Assembly: GCA_016169945.1 (NCBI GenBank) | Contig: JADLSH010000365.1 | Span: 733,501-797,500 of the forward strand | Direction: 5' to 3' | Origin: Trachythela sp. YZ-2020 | Taxonomy: Eukaryota > Cnidaria > Anthozoa > Malacalcyonacea > Clavulariidae | DNA length: 64,000 nucleotides | Notes under the pieces: model-generated | Told to the model about the DNA's origin: nothing | Databases searched by the model: none | The model's input: only the letters and a program-made list of their open reading frames with translations | In this document: piece by piece, positions 36,642-48,600 of the stretch | Layout of the letters: each line of letters begins with the position of its first letter | Position numbering within the stretch: the first letter of the stretch is position 1 | Made by a program: the position numbers and the translations under genes

Positions 36642-38640
36642 ATTCTTCCATCAAGCATCTTCAAAAGTATTGTGAACTAAAAACAATTAAAAATCATCAA
36701 ATTGTCGCATTGCTGTTGCAGTTATTGTCACTCCCATCTTTTGTCAGTAAAAAAGTGCCGCCGATAATGGCGTGGTTACTGTCGTTTATTTTTCTCATGG
36801 TAATTATCACTGATCTGAAAACAAGGACTGAATAGTGCATCTGCTATGCATAAATGAGCCAATGGCGGCCATATTGGTGTGACCACCACAAAATCTACTG
36901 TATAGCGTTGGGGGCATATTTAAAGAGCTTCTATAAGTTTCTAGTTATTGGTGGAAAAGGACAAATGTTGTCTAGATAAGAATTGATCATCAGTGGTCTT
37001 TCTTTCTTCCTAAATTTGCCGGTGAAAAACTAATGAGGTCATATTTTTGCTTTCTTGAATTTTCCAAATTTATCATGTTGTCAACACCCTCTATATTCCG
37101 GCCATTGTTGGAGGGCTCCCCTTGTGTGTGTGCCATATTACCATGCGTTGATGCGCTCTGGTGGGTTCTAGTTGTTTCAGTGTTTTCCGTTAGGCCATCC
37201 ACCACTCTTAGAATTCTCTATAGAAGGTCTCCGAGGGAGACCACAAAATTTGTTCATTATACGCTATAAAGGTGATCCACTGCCATCATAAAACACAAAT
37301 GTTGTCGGTGGGTTAACCCGCAGATCTCGAGAAAATTGCTATTACGTATGTATGACGTCATCTATAGGTGAAAAAATTAAATATTTTGGAAATTCAAAAA
37401 TTCGACAACACCACAAGTGCGCTAAAAAACTTTATTACACAAATTACTCAGCTCGGTCACTCGTTATTGAGATATCGCTCATCCAGTTTGGAAAAAAGTG
37501 CTGAATAAAGCATTTTCTATTCATTTTCAAACTCTAATAAAGTTCACTGTAACTGCTTTGTTTTTCTGTCTGGAAGGTTTTGTCACGAGATTGATTGCAG
37601 TTGAAAGGCTTAGATGTTTCCGTCGCGATAGTGCCTTGAATTTAGCGCTGCAATGTAAGAATGGAATCTGTAAACTGTGAAAGCGAGAATTAAGAATCAA
37701 AATTTTCCTCACCTATATAAACCAGTTGTTATAAAATTCTCTCGTGAGATTTTATTCCTTCGCTGATTCTCAATTGGGACTTTACTTTCGTTTCAAATAT
37801 TTATTTCTCTTTTAACATTCGTACATATTGTGACTAACCAAGTGCTGCTAGCGGTCGTTCTCTCTCTATCACTCGCTATAATATTCAATTCTCACTCATA
37901 TTTATACTATCTTGCTGTTCTAGCCATGGGAACTTTTTCCCAGAGGAAGGTCAATGCATGGCTTACATTATGCACAAATACTTCCTCACACCTTATCCAT
38001 TTGGCACACTCCCTCACATGGCGCAATTTCCCTTACGTTCACATTCCATCTTGTTTGTTTGTTCGATAACACTAAACTAGTTCCTCATTTGTTCCCCAGT
38101 TTTGTAAATGTTCCAGATATATGTGATCATAACATTATTAACATGCATACATAATTATTGATTCAATATTATTCTATTCTATACTAGCTAAATCTAAGCT
38201 ACTAATTTATAACACCAGTATTAGGAAAACGAGAACTTAGCTACTTAGATCTATATTTCGCGCAAACGTTTGCTAGCCGCTGAACATTTTCAAATCTAAT
38301 TGTGACTTGATATCCACAGTTTTCTGGTTCAACTCATAAAGTAATCTATCTTCCTTTGATGAACGTACTGGGGCGTCCAATTTTAAGTACTTTACGTTGA
38401 ACACATTTTAGCCCTTCTCTTGGAATCGGTCTTTCGACACGAGATGCAATGACATGAAAATAAGCTAGTTTCAGTAAACCTATTTAGAGTTTGAAAATGA
38501 ACAAAAATGCTTACTCGACACTTTTTCAAAACTTTGGTCAGCTATATCGCAGTAACGATACACCACGTGACCACGAGTACTTGGCGTAATAGAGTTTTTT
38601 TGTCCACCAGTGCAGATCTATCTGATGATGTTGTCGAATT
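36642..38640. repeat. 2.2-kb tandem unit iii (right end truncated)
   Basis: Offset 2199 bp from unit ii, with a truncated gene start at 36658 (minus). It ends at about 38640, where sequence shared with 29265 of the left copy begins. Confidence 0.85.
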
Positions 38641-38935
38641 GTGAGCTTCCACGATTGTTAACGATGCTGTTGCTTGTTCGAAATCTGGATCAGGCGGCTA
38701 GATAAGCTACAAACCCTGATGTATATTTTCCGAATGTATTCTACATAGGTCATAGGATGGTAGACGGGTTTCAAAGATGAAGTCATTTCATGATGATTTC
38801 ATGATTCGTTAATATCACAATACTGTTTTAACAGGTTACCTACTCGCCAAAAGGCGGCTTTCCGTAGGGACCTGATACTCGTTGCATAGGTACGATCGGT
38901 AGATTTGTCTTTTTTTCCGTCAGCTGTTAATCTGT

Positions 38936-39328
38936 GAAATTAACTTGATGAAACTGTTTATTCTATTCAGTCACTAACTGTTTTCAAAAATGTATTGAAA
39001 TCCATTTTTCATCGAGATAGATACAAGAGGCATTTTGATTTTTCTCAATATAGATATTCTTCTATATTACATAGTCGTTAACGTTTGAATCAGTTGTGCT
39101 TTAAAATATCATTTGTATAAGATTAATGCTATTCCATCTCCTCTTTGTGATTGTGGAAGTGGGGCAGAATCAGTTAGTCATTACTTCTTACATTGTTTTC
39201 AATATGCTGCTCTATACGTTCTACCTCGCTCGGGTGTTGCACAAATTATGGGAGACAACTGGGTTACTTTATGTGATACTGAAGTTCTTGGTTATATACA
39301 AGAGTCCCGACGTTTTATTTGTAATTAG
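38936..39328 (+). pseudogene. LINE ORF2 tail, second copy
   Basis: Paralogue of 29479-29898. The tryptophan codon in AVNLWN is now TGA, with further stops. The Cys/His part reads SPLCDCGSGAESVSHYFLHC. It belongs to the segmental duplication. Confidence 0.72.
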
Positions 39329-39556
39329 CATGAGTGTTTGAAGTTCCAGGTGCATGTCTCCGGTCGTATGTTCTTTAATATCTCCATTAATTATTGTCAT
39401 TATTTTTTTATAAACCTCTATGAAATGTTCAAAGTTATAAACGATGCGTAAGCTCTCATGATGAGCAGATTTGTAGCTCCTAGGGCAAACGCATATTATC
39501 TTTAAAAATATATGTTTATACAAAAAATGTTTCCCCCCAAGTGCACGAAATGGCAT

Positions 39557-40190
39557 TTCAGTGACTGCATGTATATTTTAAAACTTTCTTGGGAAGCATA
39601 CCCCATATCCCTCCGAAAGTCTCGCGCTTTCAGCGTTTGATTTAGAGCCACTTTGCCCTCTGAGGTTTACCCCCACCCCCCAAAACAAAAAATGGTCCGC
39701 GGTCCCTGATAGTATCTGGTTAAATAAATGGTTACCACAACTTAAGTTTCACTAGGCACTGATTATCCTGCGGCAGATGCTGGTCAACCTGCAGTTACCA
39801 GAGTGAGAAAATAATGTTAATTCATTACATTACATGGAATAGTCTTAGCTTGTACTCTTTTATTTGGTGGCAAATATATAGAAGTGAGAAATTGCTTGGT
39901 TTTTGCGGCAAACTCAGAGCGAGAAACAGTGCTCTATGTGTAAAAACGCATAGCTTTGTACCTAAAACAAAATGGATAAAAATATAGATTAAAATTTTAA
40001 TATGCTGGCTTAATTGCTGCTACTCAAGTTTCACACTCACTCCCCAATGCTCACTCCTAGAAACCGCCATTTTGTTATTTCCTGCAGCCTGCGAACAGGC
40101 AAACTCCATGAGGTGATGACGTCACGATAGAATTTTGAAATTCCACATGTGGAAACATGGAACTGAAAAAAGTTCAAAAAATTTCAAAAA
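39557..40190. other. Intergenic; presumed promoter of the thioesterase gene
   Basis: No ORF or repeat is recognised. It must contain the 5' UTR of the gene starting at 40191, but no TATA or initiator can be assigned with confidence. Confidence 0.5.
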
Positions 40191-41503
40191 ATGGCCACTT
40201 TACAAAAAGTACTCGGAATTGTTGCTTTGATGAGTGGACGTAAAATTTTTGATCAGGTTATGAATAAGGTATTTACATGATTTAATATTGAAGTGTTTTA
40301 CGAGTTTTACTAGCTGGTTACTTTTTATTTATTAACTTTATGTGATTATTTATTTATTTATACTATAAATTATTGATAACATTAATAAATTACCCATTAA
40401 ACCGCAATGAGCACTACTGCTCCCTATGTTGTTATTTTATTCTGTCTAACACCTGGATTATCCAATTAGAGTAAGGATTGGAGTTAACAGTAGAGTAAGG
40501 ATTAAGTATGAATCATACCTGTGCTCGTTAACTTCAACTCGTTAGGTCAGAATTGTTGCAGCTGATCCCGGAAAAATCGTGGCTGAGTTAACTGTCGAGG
40601 AAGAACATCAGAATGCAGGCGGTACTTTGCATGGAGGGCTGACTGCAAGCTTAATTGATAGTCTGACAACAATGGCGTTATTGAGTATGGAAAATGGACA
40701 GCCTGGGGTTAGCGTTGATCTCAATGTCTCGTAAGTTTTGCTTACATGTACCTAGCTTGCAATACATGTACCTGGCTTGCAATGTGCCCAGATGCGCCCT
40801 ACTTTAGTATTTTACTCTATCTAACGCCAGACAATTTTACTCTGTCTAACACCAGACAGTGATGTAGCCAGGATTTTTGGTCAAGGGGCCCCCAAAAAAG
40901 TACTAGGGGGTGCCAACATAGGGATTTGTATTAGTCTGAATGTTTCCTAGGGGGGTCGACAATTCTGTCTATGTCACTGACGTAGTAGCTATGTCACTGA
41001 TGCCAGACAATTTTACTTCCCCCCATTGCGAAACAAATCCGAGTTCACAGAATGGAATCTGTTTGTCAATGGCCCCTAATAGGGCCTTTTAGTGACTACA
41101 CGTGCCACGCTTCCTAAATTAGTAATGAGGCAGTTTCAAAAGGTGGCCAATTGTCACCTTCATCATTTCACTATTGTTTTCAACTTTCTTGATGTCGCTG
41201 TCACAGTTTGGACAAAATTTGTCCCTATTTTATTTCCTAATTGTGTTGCCATTTCTAATGGCTTATAGATTCTTAGACTCTAAAAATCTTGCCACTGTGT
41301 AGTAAAGATGCTTAGTTATATCTTTCTTTAGGTATTTGTCAGCTGCAAAGACTGGTGATCTTGTCACAATTACTGCAGAAGCTCTGAAAGTTGGAAGAAC
41401 AATGGCATTTACTACGGCCGAATTAAGACTGCCAGATGGGACTATTGTGGCAAGAGGAAGTCATACAAAACATTTAGGAACCCCAGCAGCTAAATCCCAG
41501 TAA
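40191..41503 (+). CDS. ACOT13: Acyl-CoA thioesterase 13-like hotdog protein (3 exons)
   Basis: Coding exons are 40191-40268, 40546-40730 and 41332-41503, with GT-AG introns. The joined frame is 144 codons, close to the ~140 of animal ACOT13. It is a single hotdog-fold domain. The signature NAGGTLHGGLTASLIDSLTT contains the HGG turn and the conserved Asn (49) and Asp (64) that correspond to the catalytic pair of the family. GVSVDLNVSYLS and HTKHLG near the end also match. The family hydrolyses medium- to long-chain acyl-CoA in mitochondria and cytosol as a homotetramer. The ATG at 40191 opens the frame. No neighbour shares the pathway. Confidence 0.92.
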
Positions 41504-44500
41504 AATTGGATGAATTGTACAAAATACAACCTTTTGATTATTACGTCACGAATACTTCCTTGGCCTGGGAGCCTCGCTCTCGTGAATCAAGACGAAAGGC
41601 TATTCACTCACGAGAAAGAGGCTCCTGGGCCAACAGGGTGATTGGTGACGTAATTATCGAAAAGATGTATTATAAAACTATGCGCAACAGATTGTGGTCA
41701 TTACTGCAATGGTCAGAGTGAGTAGTCTTGTATTTTATTTTATTTTATTTATTTTACAGATGAAATATTTTTATTTTATCAAATTGAAAGATGTAGTTTA
41801 ATTTCCTTTGTGTAAACCATTGTTATGTACATCACACTCAACACTTCTGTACGCTCTGATTATTTAGAGTGTGATACAATGCATTATATGAGACGCTTTG
41901 GTTCAGTGCTTGCCCAACAGCACAGGTTAACTGGAAATACGAAAAACCTTTAAACACCTTAACACATTAAAAATTTCTTTAAACATACAAGCAATAGATG
42001 GTATATTTTAGAAAAAACCTATCTTTGAATCTATTTTAACATCAAAATATTAACAGTGGCCCCAATGACTTAACCAATCATATTGAAGCATTTCAACCGG
42101 CGGGTATATATGCCCATATTTGGGCCGCCCGTGCTAAACCACAGTCTATTATATGTAGAGTTCACAAGGCGAACCACATTTAAGGAAATTTTGGGCTTTT
42201 TTGATTTTTTATTAAGGATTTTTTTAAGGAAATGAAATTTTTAAGGAATTTCTAAGGAAATTTAAGAATTGGTCCGAAAATCAGTCAATTTAGGTGTTAT
42301 TTATCCAAAAATGATTCTCAAAAACGCAATAAAAACTGCAAAAATTTTCTACGGGAGATGACCCTCAACCAGTCAACCCACATGTACATCTTTCGACTGC
42401 ACTGGATCGCTTTCAATGACGTAATGATATTATGGCTCAAAATCCCAGTTCCGAAATGAGACAAAATTTCAGAGAACCTATAAACTTTGTAATTCTTAAT
42501 AACATAACTAACGTTTAAGGAAATTTTACTTAATCTAAGGAATTTATGCCGATAATCTAAGGAATTAATAGAAGTGGGATGTGAGAGCCCTGGACATAGA
42601 GTGGCCCCCTGTGGCTCTGGAGTTCACTGCACATGCTCTCTGGCACATGCTACACTCTGAAACGTGTATATTAATATTTCAACGTCTGTTTGGCCAATTT
42701 TCTTTATAAATTTTCTTCTTTTTATGTCGTTTAACACATAAAACAGCCACAATTTCGTCCGAGGAGAATATCGGTGTTTTGTTCGGTGACCCTGCAGTTA
42801 GGGGGTGAGTGTTTTACTGCTTTTAAAATCGATGAAAGTTCGACTCAAACTTTGGGTGTTCTGAAAATTTAAGGTATGTTGTGTCTGTTTGTGCTATAAA
42901 TCGCGCTTGTTTTTTTCATATAGGGAGGGCGTACGGCAACTTTTTATACCGTAGACAGCAAGATCAGTGGCTTCTGGTTCGATAAATTAAAACTGGACTT
43001 GCGATCTCGAACCAAGCTAGCTAGCATTTTGCTAAGGGAAAATTTGACGATATATATTAAAAAGTATGTTTGTACATATTTGGCTTGTGCTTATTATAAA
43101 TTAGTTTATTTTAACCGATCTGGATTTCTACTTATTTATTATTGATGTGTGGGTTCACTGGGTTGGTTGAATAATTCAGGAACTGTGTCCAAATTGGTCG
43201 ACTTAAAAGAAACTTTATGAGCAGACTTAAATTATTCAACATGGCTTTTTTTGGTCAGCTGGAGTTGGGATGCTGGAAAGTCAAAATGACATATGACAAG
43301 AATAGATAATCGTATCTACAACTGCAGATATATGTGTTAACAGCTGCATCAGCATAATTATCGCATACTCACGTCTTTATATCTGCCTGGGCTTAGCTTG
43401 CATTACTTGTATATTGCACAGGAACAATTCGTGAAAATGAACTGTAAAGTTTACTCGCTGGCTCAGCCCTTATTAATTTATAGTAGCAGTTGACACTGGT
43501 TCGCGCACTTCATCCCCCTATGTCCGGTTCTAGGTTATTAAGATTTATTGTTTGTAAATGAAAAAATATTAAACTGTTCCATTCAAGGTACCCAAAATCT
43601 TGTGTGCATTTTAAATGGTTCAATAAAGTTTACATAATTTCTTTCACCGTGTTTGCTTGAGTCGCTTGTCAGCTTTCGATCACTGGTCGAGCAGAATAAT
43701 ATCCGCTTTGTCCAGTTAGACTCCATCCTCTGAGTTGTGAACCAGCAAAGCCGGAGCCAGATATTTAAGCTATAAGCAGCTGGAGCTGAAAAACTGGAGT
43801 TTGTACAGCCCTAAGCAGACTAGACGGAATGCATGAATTTATAATCACAATATATCACATGTGTTTTATAGGTCACTTGAACAATTGCGAAATCTAGTTT
43901 ATATTGTACATAAACTTTTTTTCAATGTGAGGACATTCCATTCGCAAGTAAAAATGTGTAGACTGCGTAAAGTACGAAAGACAGCATTGTTCATGTATGC
44001 TTGATACAGATGGGATAGAGTTGATTACAAAACGTTTTCCTGTCCTAGGACTGGGTAAACAGACAAAAAAATCCAGAGGGTGGACACAACTAGTTTATCC
44101 TTGGTGACTTTTGTGATATTGCCAAAACCGTGGATGCATGAAAAAAAAATCACAACCATATTGCCCAACTCTTTAGCAGGGATGTAGCAAAGTATATGGA
44201 GTTGGGGGGTTTTTTAAAGAATTTTACCTGGTGGGTCCTCCCCAGAAGATTTTTATATTTTTTATGCCTGGGACTGCATTTCTGGCGTTTTCTGAATCGA
44301 TTTTGCAAACAAATTGTGTCCAAATTGACTGTATTTTGCGTAATATTTCAGTTATGTGGAGGTTTTTAAAGAGATCCGTTCTTTCAAGTATTTTAACATT
44401 CAATTTTAGTTATCACTTTACAAAATATTTCGACATTACCCCCTAAATTTTACCTGAAAATGTCAATATTTTACCTGATTCTTTTTTACCTTTTACGATT

Positions 44501-44695
44501 GGGGCGGAGCCGCTCACTACGTTCCTGCTCTTTAGTAGAAATTGCCTGACTGTATTACAATTTCTGCAGCCCCCCTCCCACACATTGTATGCCTATGCTC
44601 TAGCATCAAAGTAGGTACTGTTAAAGTTATTTCTAATGGCCAGAGATGCTAATAAATTGTTTCCATGTTTAGTAGTATTTCAGAAAGGTTAGAAA
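41504..44695. other. Intergenic region between thioesterase and ODC genes
   Basis: An imperfect inverted repeat (GGGAGCCTCGCTCTCGTGAA with the complement near 41610-41632) underlies a spurious ORF. AAGGAAATTT-type low complexity lies at 42180-42560. The ODC 5' UTR exon with ATG at 44696 appears to begin after TATTTCAG at 44683. I see no other gene. Confidence 0.5.
42735..42804 (+). promoter_or_regulatory. Possible non-coding first exon of the ODC gene
   Basis: A locally GC-richer segment ends at a good donor (GGGG|GTGAGT, after 42804). It could splice to the acceptor at 44683 ahead of the ODC start. This is inference only. Confidence 0.25.
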
Positions 44696-45653
44696 ATGAA
44701 GATACTCACCAACCAGAACTTCAAAGTATCTGTTTTTGACGATGGTGTCAGCACCAAGGAGGTCATTACCACCTTGATGCAAAATAATATGTGTGAGGTA
44801 AATGCATTTTTCTTGTAATGTATGAAAGTGACCACATGGGGTCTACTTCAGGCTAACAGCTAGCTGTCTAAATCTTGACTCACTGGCACGATGATGCTTA
44901 TAGTGAAACTGACCTGGAGAATCTTTGCAGGAAAAGTTTATTATTTGGCTCCCTCTCTGAAAAATCTGTGACAAAGCCCTCGTATTCTTGACTTGCAATC
45001 AACCCTTGAGCATTAAAAGACAATCAAATGGCGACCATGTTGGTGCCAAATTCAATGAAAGATAATGAGAGTCTTGTTGAAATACCACCAACATGGCCGA
45101 CATGCAAGTAGTTGCAAGTCAAGAATTTACTCACATGACTACTTGAGAATGACGATGAAGACATTAACTTGCCCTCACTGAGTTTTCAAACAAGAAAACG
45201 TTGAGGAATATTTATTCAGAGTCATTCTAATTTTGATGAATATCATTATGTAGTGTTAAAAGTCCTTATTTGAAGTTTAAATACATTTAGCTTTAGTCCA
45301 ATGTTATTTTCTTTCACTATCAAGGATGATGCATTTTACTGTGTAGATATTGGAGATATATTAATGAAAAATAAAAAGGTATTTTACATTAATTTTATAT
45401 GTGTGACTATTGTGCAGTTAAACCTCTCCTTGTACGGACAGTTGCCAATGGCACAACAAAATTCTGATATCTTCTTTTAACCCATTAGCTGGCAATGCAG
45501 CCTACTTTATTTAGTATTTTACTTTGTCTAACGCCAGATGATTTTACTCGTCAGTGGTAAGGTACTGGCAGTTAATGGGTTAACAAAACTATCTGTCAGT
45601 GTCTCTTGTTAACCCATTAGCTTACAATGCGCCCAGACGCTCGCTACTTTAGT

Positions 45654-45684
<31 letters not shown>

Positions 45685-48600
45685 ATCGTCAGTGGTAGGT
45701 TACTACCAGTTAATGAGTTAATATGGTTTTCTTTGTGCATACACTCATGGCCTTTCTTTCCATTGCCCATTATTTCTCATACATATATGCTTTTTGTTAC
45801 AGTGGCGAGAACTTTTACCTCGCATCGAGCCATTTTATGGTATGAATTTAATATTTTTATGACGACTGTATGGATTATAATGTAGAGAAGTCAATTTATG
45901 TAAAAGTGTGGCTTACAATTTGTTTCTGGCTATTCTTGTTCTTAAGAATAAATTTTTCATAGAATTTTCTTTTGTATTTTAGCAATAAAGTGTAACACTG
46001 ATCCACTCATTCTTAACCTGATGGACAAGCTGGAAATTGGGTTTGACTGTGCAAGTAAGGTAAGAACCTGAACAAAGGATGTACCCTATTTTACTCTGGG
46101 CAAGGCTGGCCAGAACTGAGGAGTTCTGTTAACATCGTAGCTGTTAACTAGGCTGATGCGATATTGAAAAAAATCGATATCGAAAAAAAAATATAGATAT
46201 TTCGATATTTTTCCTCGATGGAAATTCATTAATTTTTAAATCAAATTTTCACATGTAACATGAGGCCAGTCGTTCGACGGCATTCATTAAACGGAATGCT
46301 GTCTTTTGCCAAGAAATGCGTGATAGCATCTGTTATTTCTTTCGCGCGTTTGCTGCTTGACTGCAACGGGGTTTGTTTTTCCATTGCCTCCATAATGCTT
46401 GGCTGCGATGGCGTTCCATGTGAACGTTCGTTGCCTTCCAAAACGGTAGTTGAGGAAGCTTGTTGTTTCTTCTTTTCCAAGGTCTTGTATACCATGTAAT
46501 GACTTGTCTTCAGATGGGACATAAGGTTTGTAGTATTCCCACACTTGTTCTTCACGATTTTCCCGCATATTTGACACTCAGGGTCATCTTTTCCCTTCTT
46601 AAAATGGTTCCAAACAGCGCTTGGCATGTTGATATCGATTTTACGGTAAATTTTCGGGTGAAAGAGCAAAAACAAACGAGTCCGGAGATATCGATTGCCG
46701 AATGAGTCGGGATATACTGTAACTGTCACAAACATATTCAATTTATTCTTATATTCTATTTCGAGCTTGCTGACTCATCGTGGACGAAATTATTTCAATA
46801 GACTGCGACAGTCTAGCTTGTAAAATATGCGCCTTGGGAATTGAAAATGCATTAGTCACGCTAAGTCATGACAATATGTGACAAATTTGGCCGGAAACAA
46901 ACAAAGTCTCGTTTTGTCTCACCCGCTAAACTGCAATTAGTTTCTGTTAATTTCCGTAACAGAAGTTTCAGGGAGAATCAGTGATATCCGGCTTTGACAG
47001 CGTTCGCACAATACCGATTATACCGTATAGATTTCGATAATACCGTATAGATTTCGATAATACCGTATAGATTTCGATAATACCGTATAGATTTCGATAT
47101 TATCGATATTTCGGTTTTCTTTAAATTCAAATATCGAACAACCGATATTCCAAAAATATCGATAATTATCGATATTTCGATATATCACAACAGCCTACTG
47201 TTAACCATACTATAATATCATGTGTGTATTATCGTAGTATTGTAATATTACATATTGTAGCTGTTAATCCATACAATAACGCTTGGTGCCGGTTGTATAA
47301 AAAAGTAACCAATCAGAATCGCGAATTGTAGAGTTAACTACTATTTAACTACAAAAAAAGTAGTTAAAATGTAGTTAAGACTTTTATACAGCCATCCCCT
47401 GATAACATCATGAGGCTGTTAATCATTCTATGTTAACCAGATAACATGGTTAACGAAAGGTTTTGACTATAACCAAGGCAGTTTTACAACTTTTAATTCA
47501 TGACCAGATGCTTGGGGTGACAGTGAGGTGTTGATTGTTGAACCTTATCAAGTTTTTGTTAAAAACGATTTTACGCCAAAGTATAGTGTTAACAATTCTT
47601 TTACATCGGGGGTTAATTAACATTTAAATGTATTACTGTATTACTTAAAACATTTAAATGTATTACTCTTGGACTTGGCTGTTAAATCTTTATGTCAGAT
47701 AGATATATGTTAGCACTTTAAGCTGTTTTTACTAACAATAACAATAACGATAGCGAAGTAACGATAACGTTGTGCCTATAAACATTATATTATAAGTTAT
47801 TTTATATTATTAATACCGAGAATAGAATGGTTAACACACATACAAAGGTTGTTTACTCTCAACGTAATCGTGGTTGTAAACATAATTAATGTATTTCCGA
47901 TCAAACAGTAAAGCTCTGCTCTGATGTTTGAGGTATTAAGCATAAGCACAAGATCTGTACCAAAACAAAGGGATGATTTTCCTCCTGGACTTCTCAAGGC
48001 AAAACAATAACCATAAAGAATCAATTCCTTTGTTCCGTCTTTTGTTCAGCTCTTGTGCTCTGTCGCTGCTTATTCGTCTTGTGTCGCATGCTTCACCTCG
48101 CATGCTTCACCGCATTTCTTTGTTTTGCCTTTTGTTCCCCCTTATGCTTATCACACACGTGTGGACCAAGCTTTGAATGTGCATGTTAGCAGCCTACAAT
48201 ATAGCATAAACAATAGAACGATGGGCTCTGGTTAACACTGCCCGATATGTCGGGTGGAAGGATTACCTAACCTTGACATGCTCAAGGAAATTGGGAATAG
48301 GCTCTTCCAGCTGGGCTAAAAACACTTAGCAAAGTTAGCAAAACAAAAGCTACAGTGGATAGCTCTTTTTTCTTTTTACTTTGTTTTGAAAATACCAATG
48401 TGTATATTTAGTTTCTTTCTCAGTCTATCTTATGCTACAAAAATGATCCTCCCCCCCCCCAATAGTTTATATTATGCTTTTGTGGTGTCCACTCAAACAG
48501 CAGTAGACACACATAGCCAGTGGGTACCTATATTTTTACACAGAGGTAAAGCCGTAATTAGTGCAGGTATATTTATGCATGAACATTGTACATGTATTTT

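Larger units (their letters stand above)
30392..39556. repeat. Segmental duplication, right copy with internal amplification
   Basis: Counterpart of 22470-30112. It contains paralogue 2 of the stalked Cys-rich gene, three ~2.2-kb tandem units and the second LINE tail. Confidence 0.75.
46149..47197 (-). mobile_element. Non-autonomous hAT transposon with 8-bp target duplication
   Basis: A 1049-bp element in an ODC intron. CTGTTAAC flanks it exactly on both sides (46141-46148 and 47198-47205). The terminal inverted repeats are TAGGCTGATGCGATAT at the left and, read inversely from the right, TAGGCTGTTGTGATAT. Eight-bp duplication, these termini and the BED finger it encodes all identify hAT. Most of the transposase is missing. 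Confidence 0.93.

Noticed and set aside
34788..37205. 71-codon minus ORF (starts MVDGLTENTETT) present in three units
   Set aside because: Conserved only because the units are recent copies; no domain, signal peptide or splice context supports coding.
41506..41721. 71-codon ORF after the thioesterase
   Set aside because: Covers an inverted repeat directly after the stop codon, with no protein family features.
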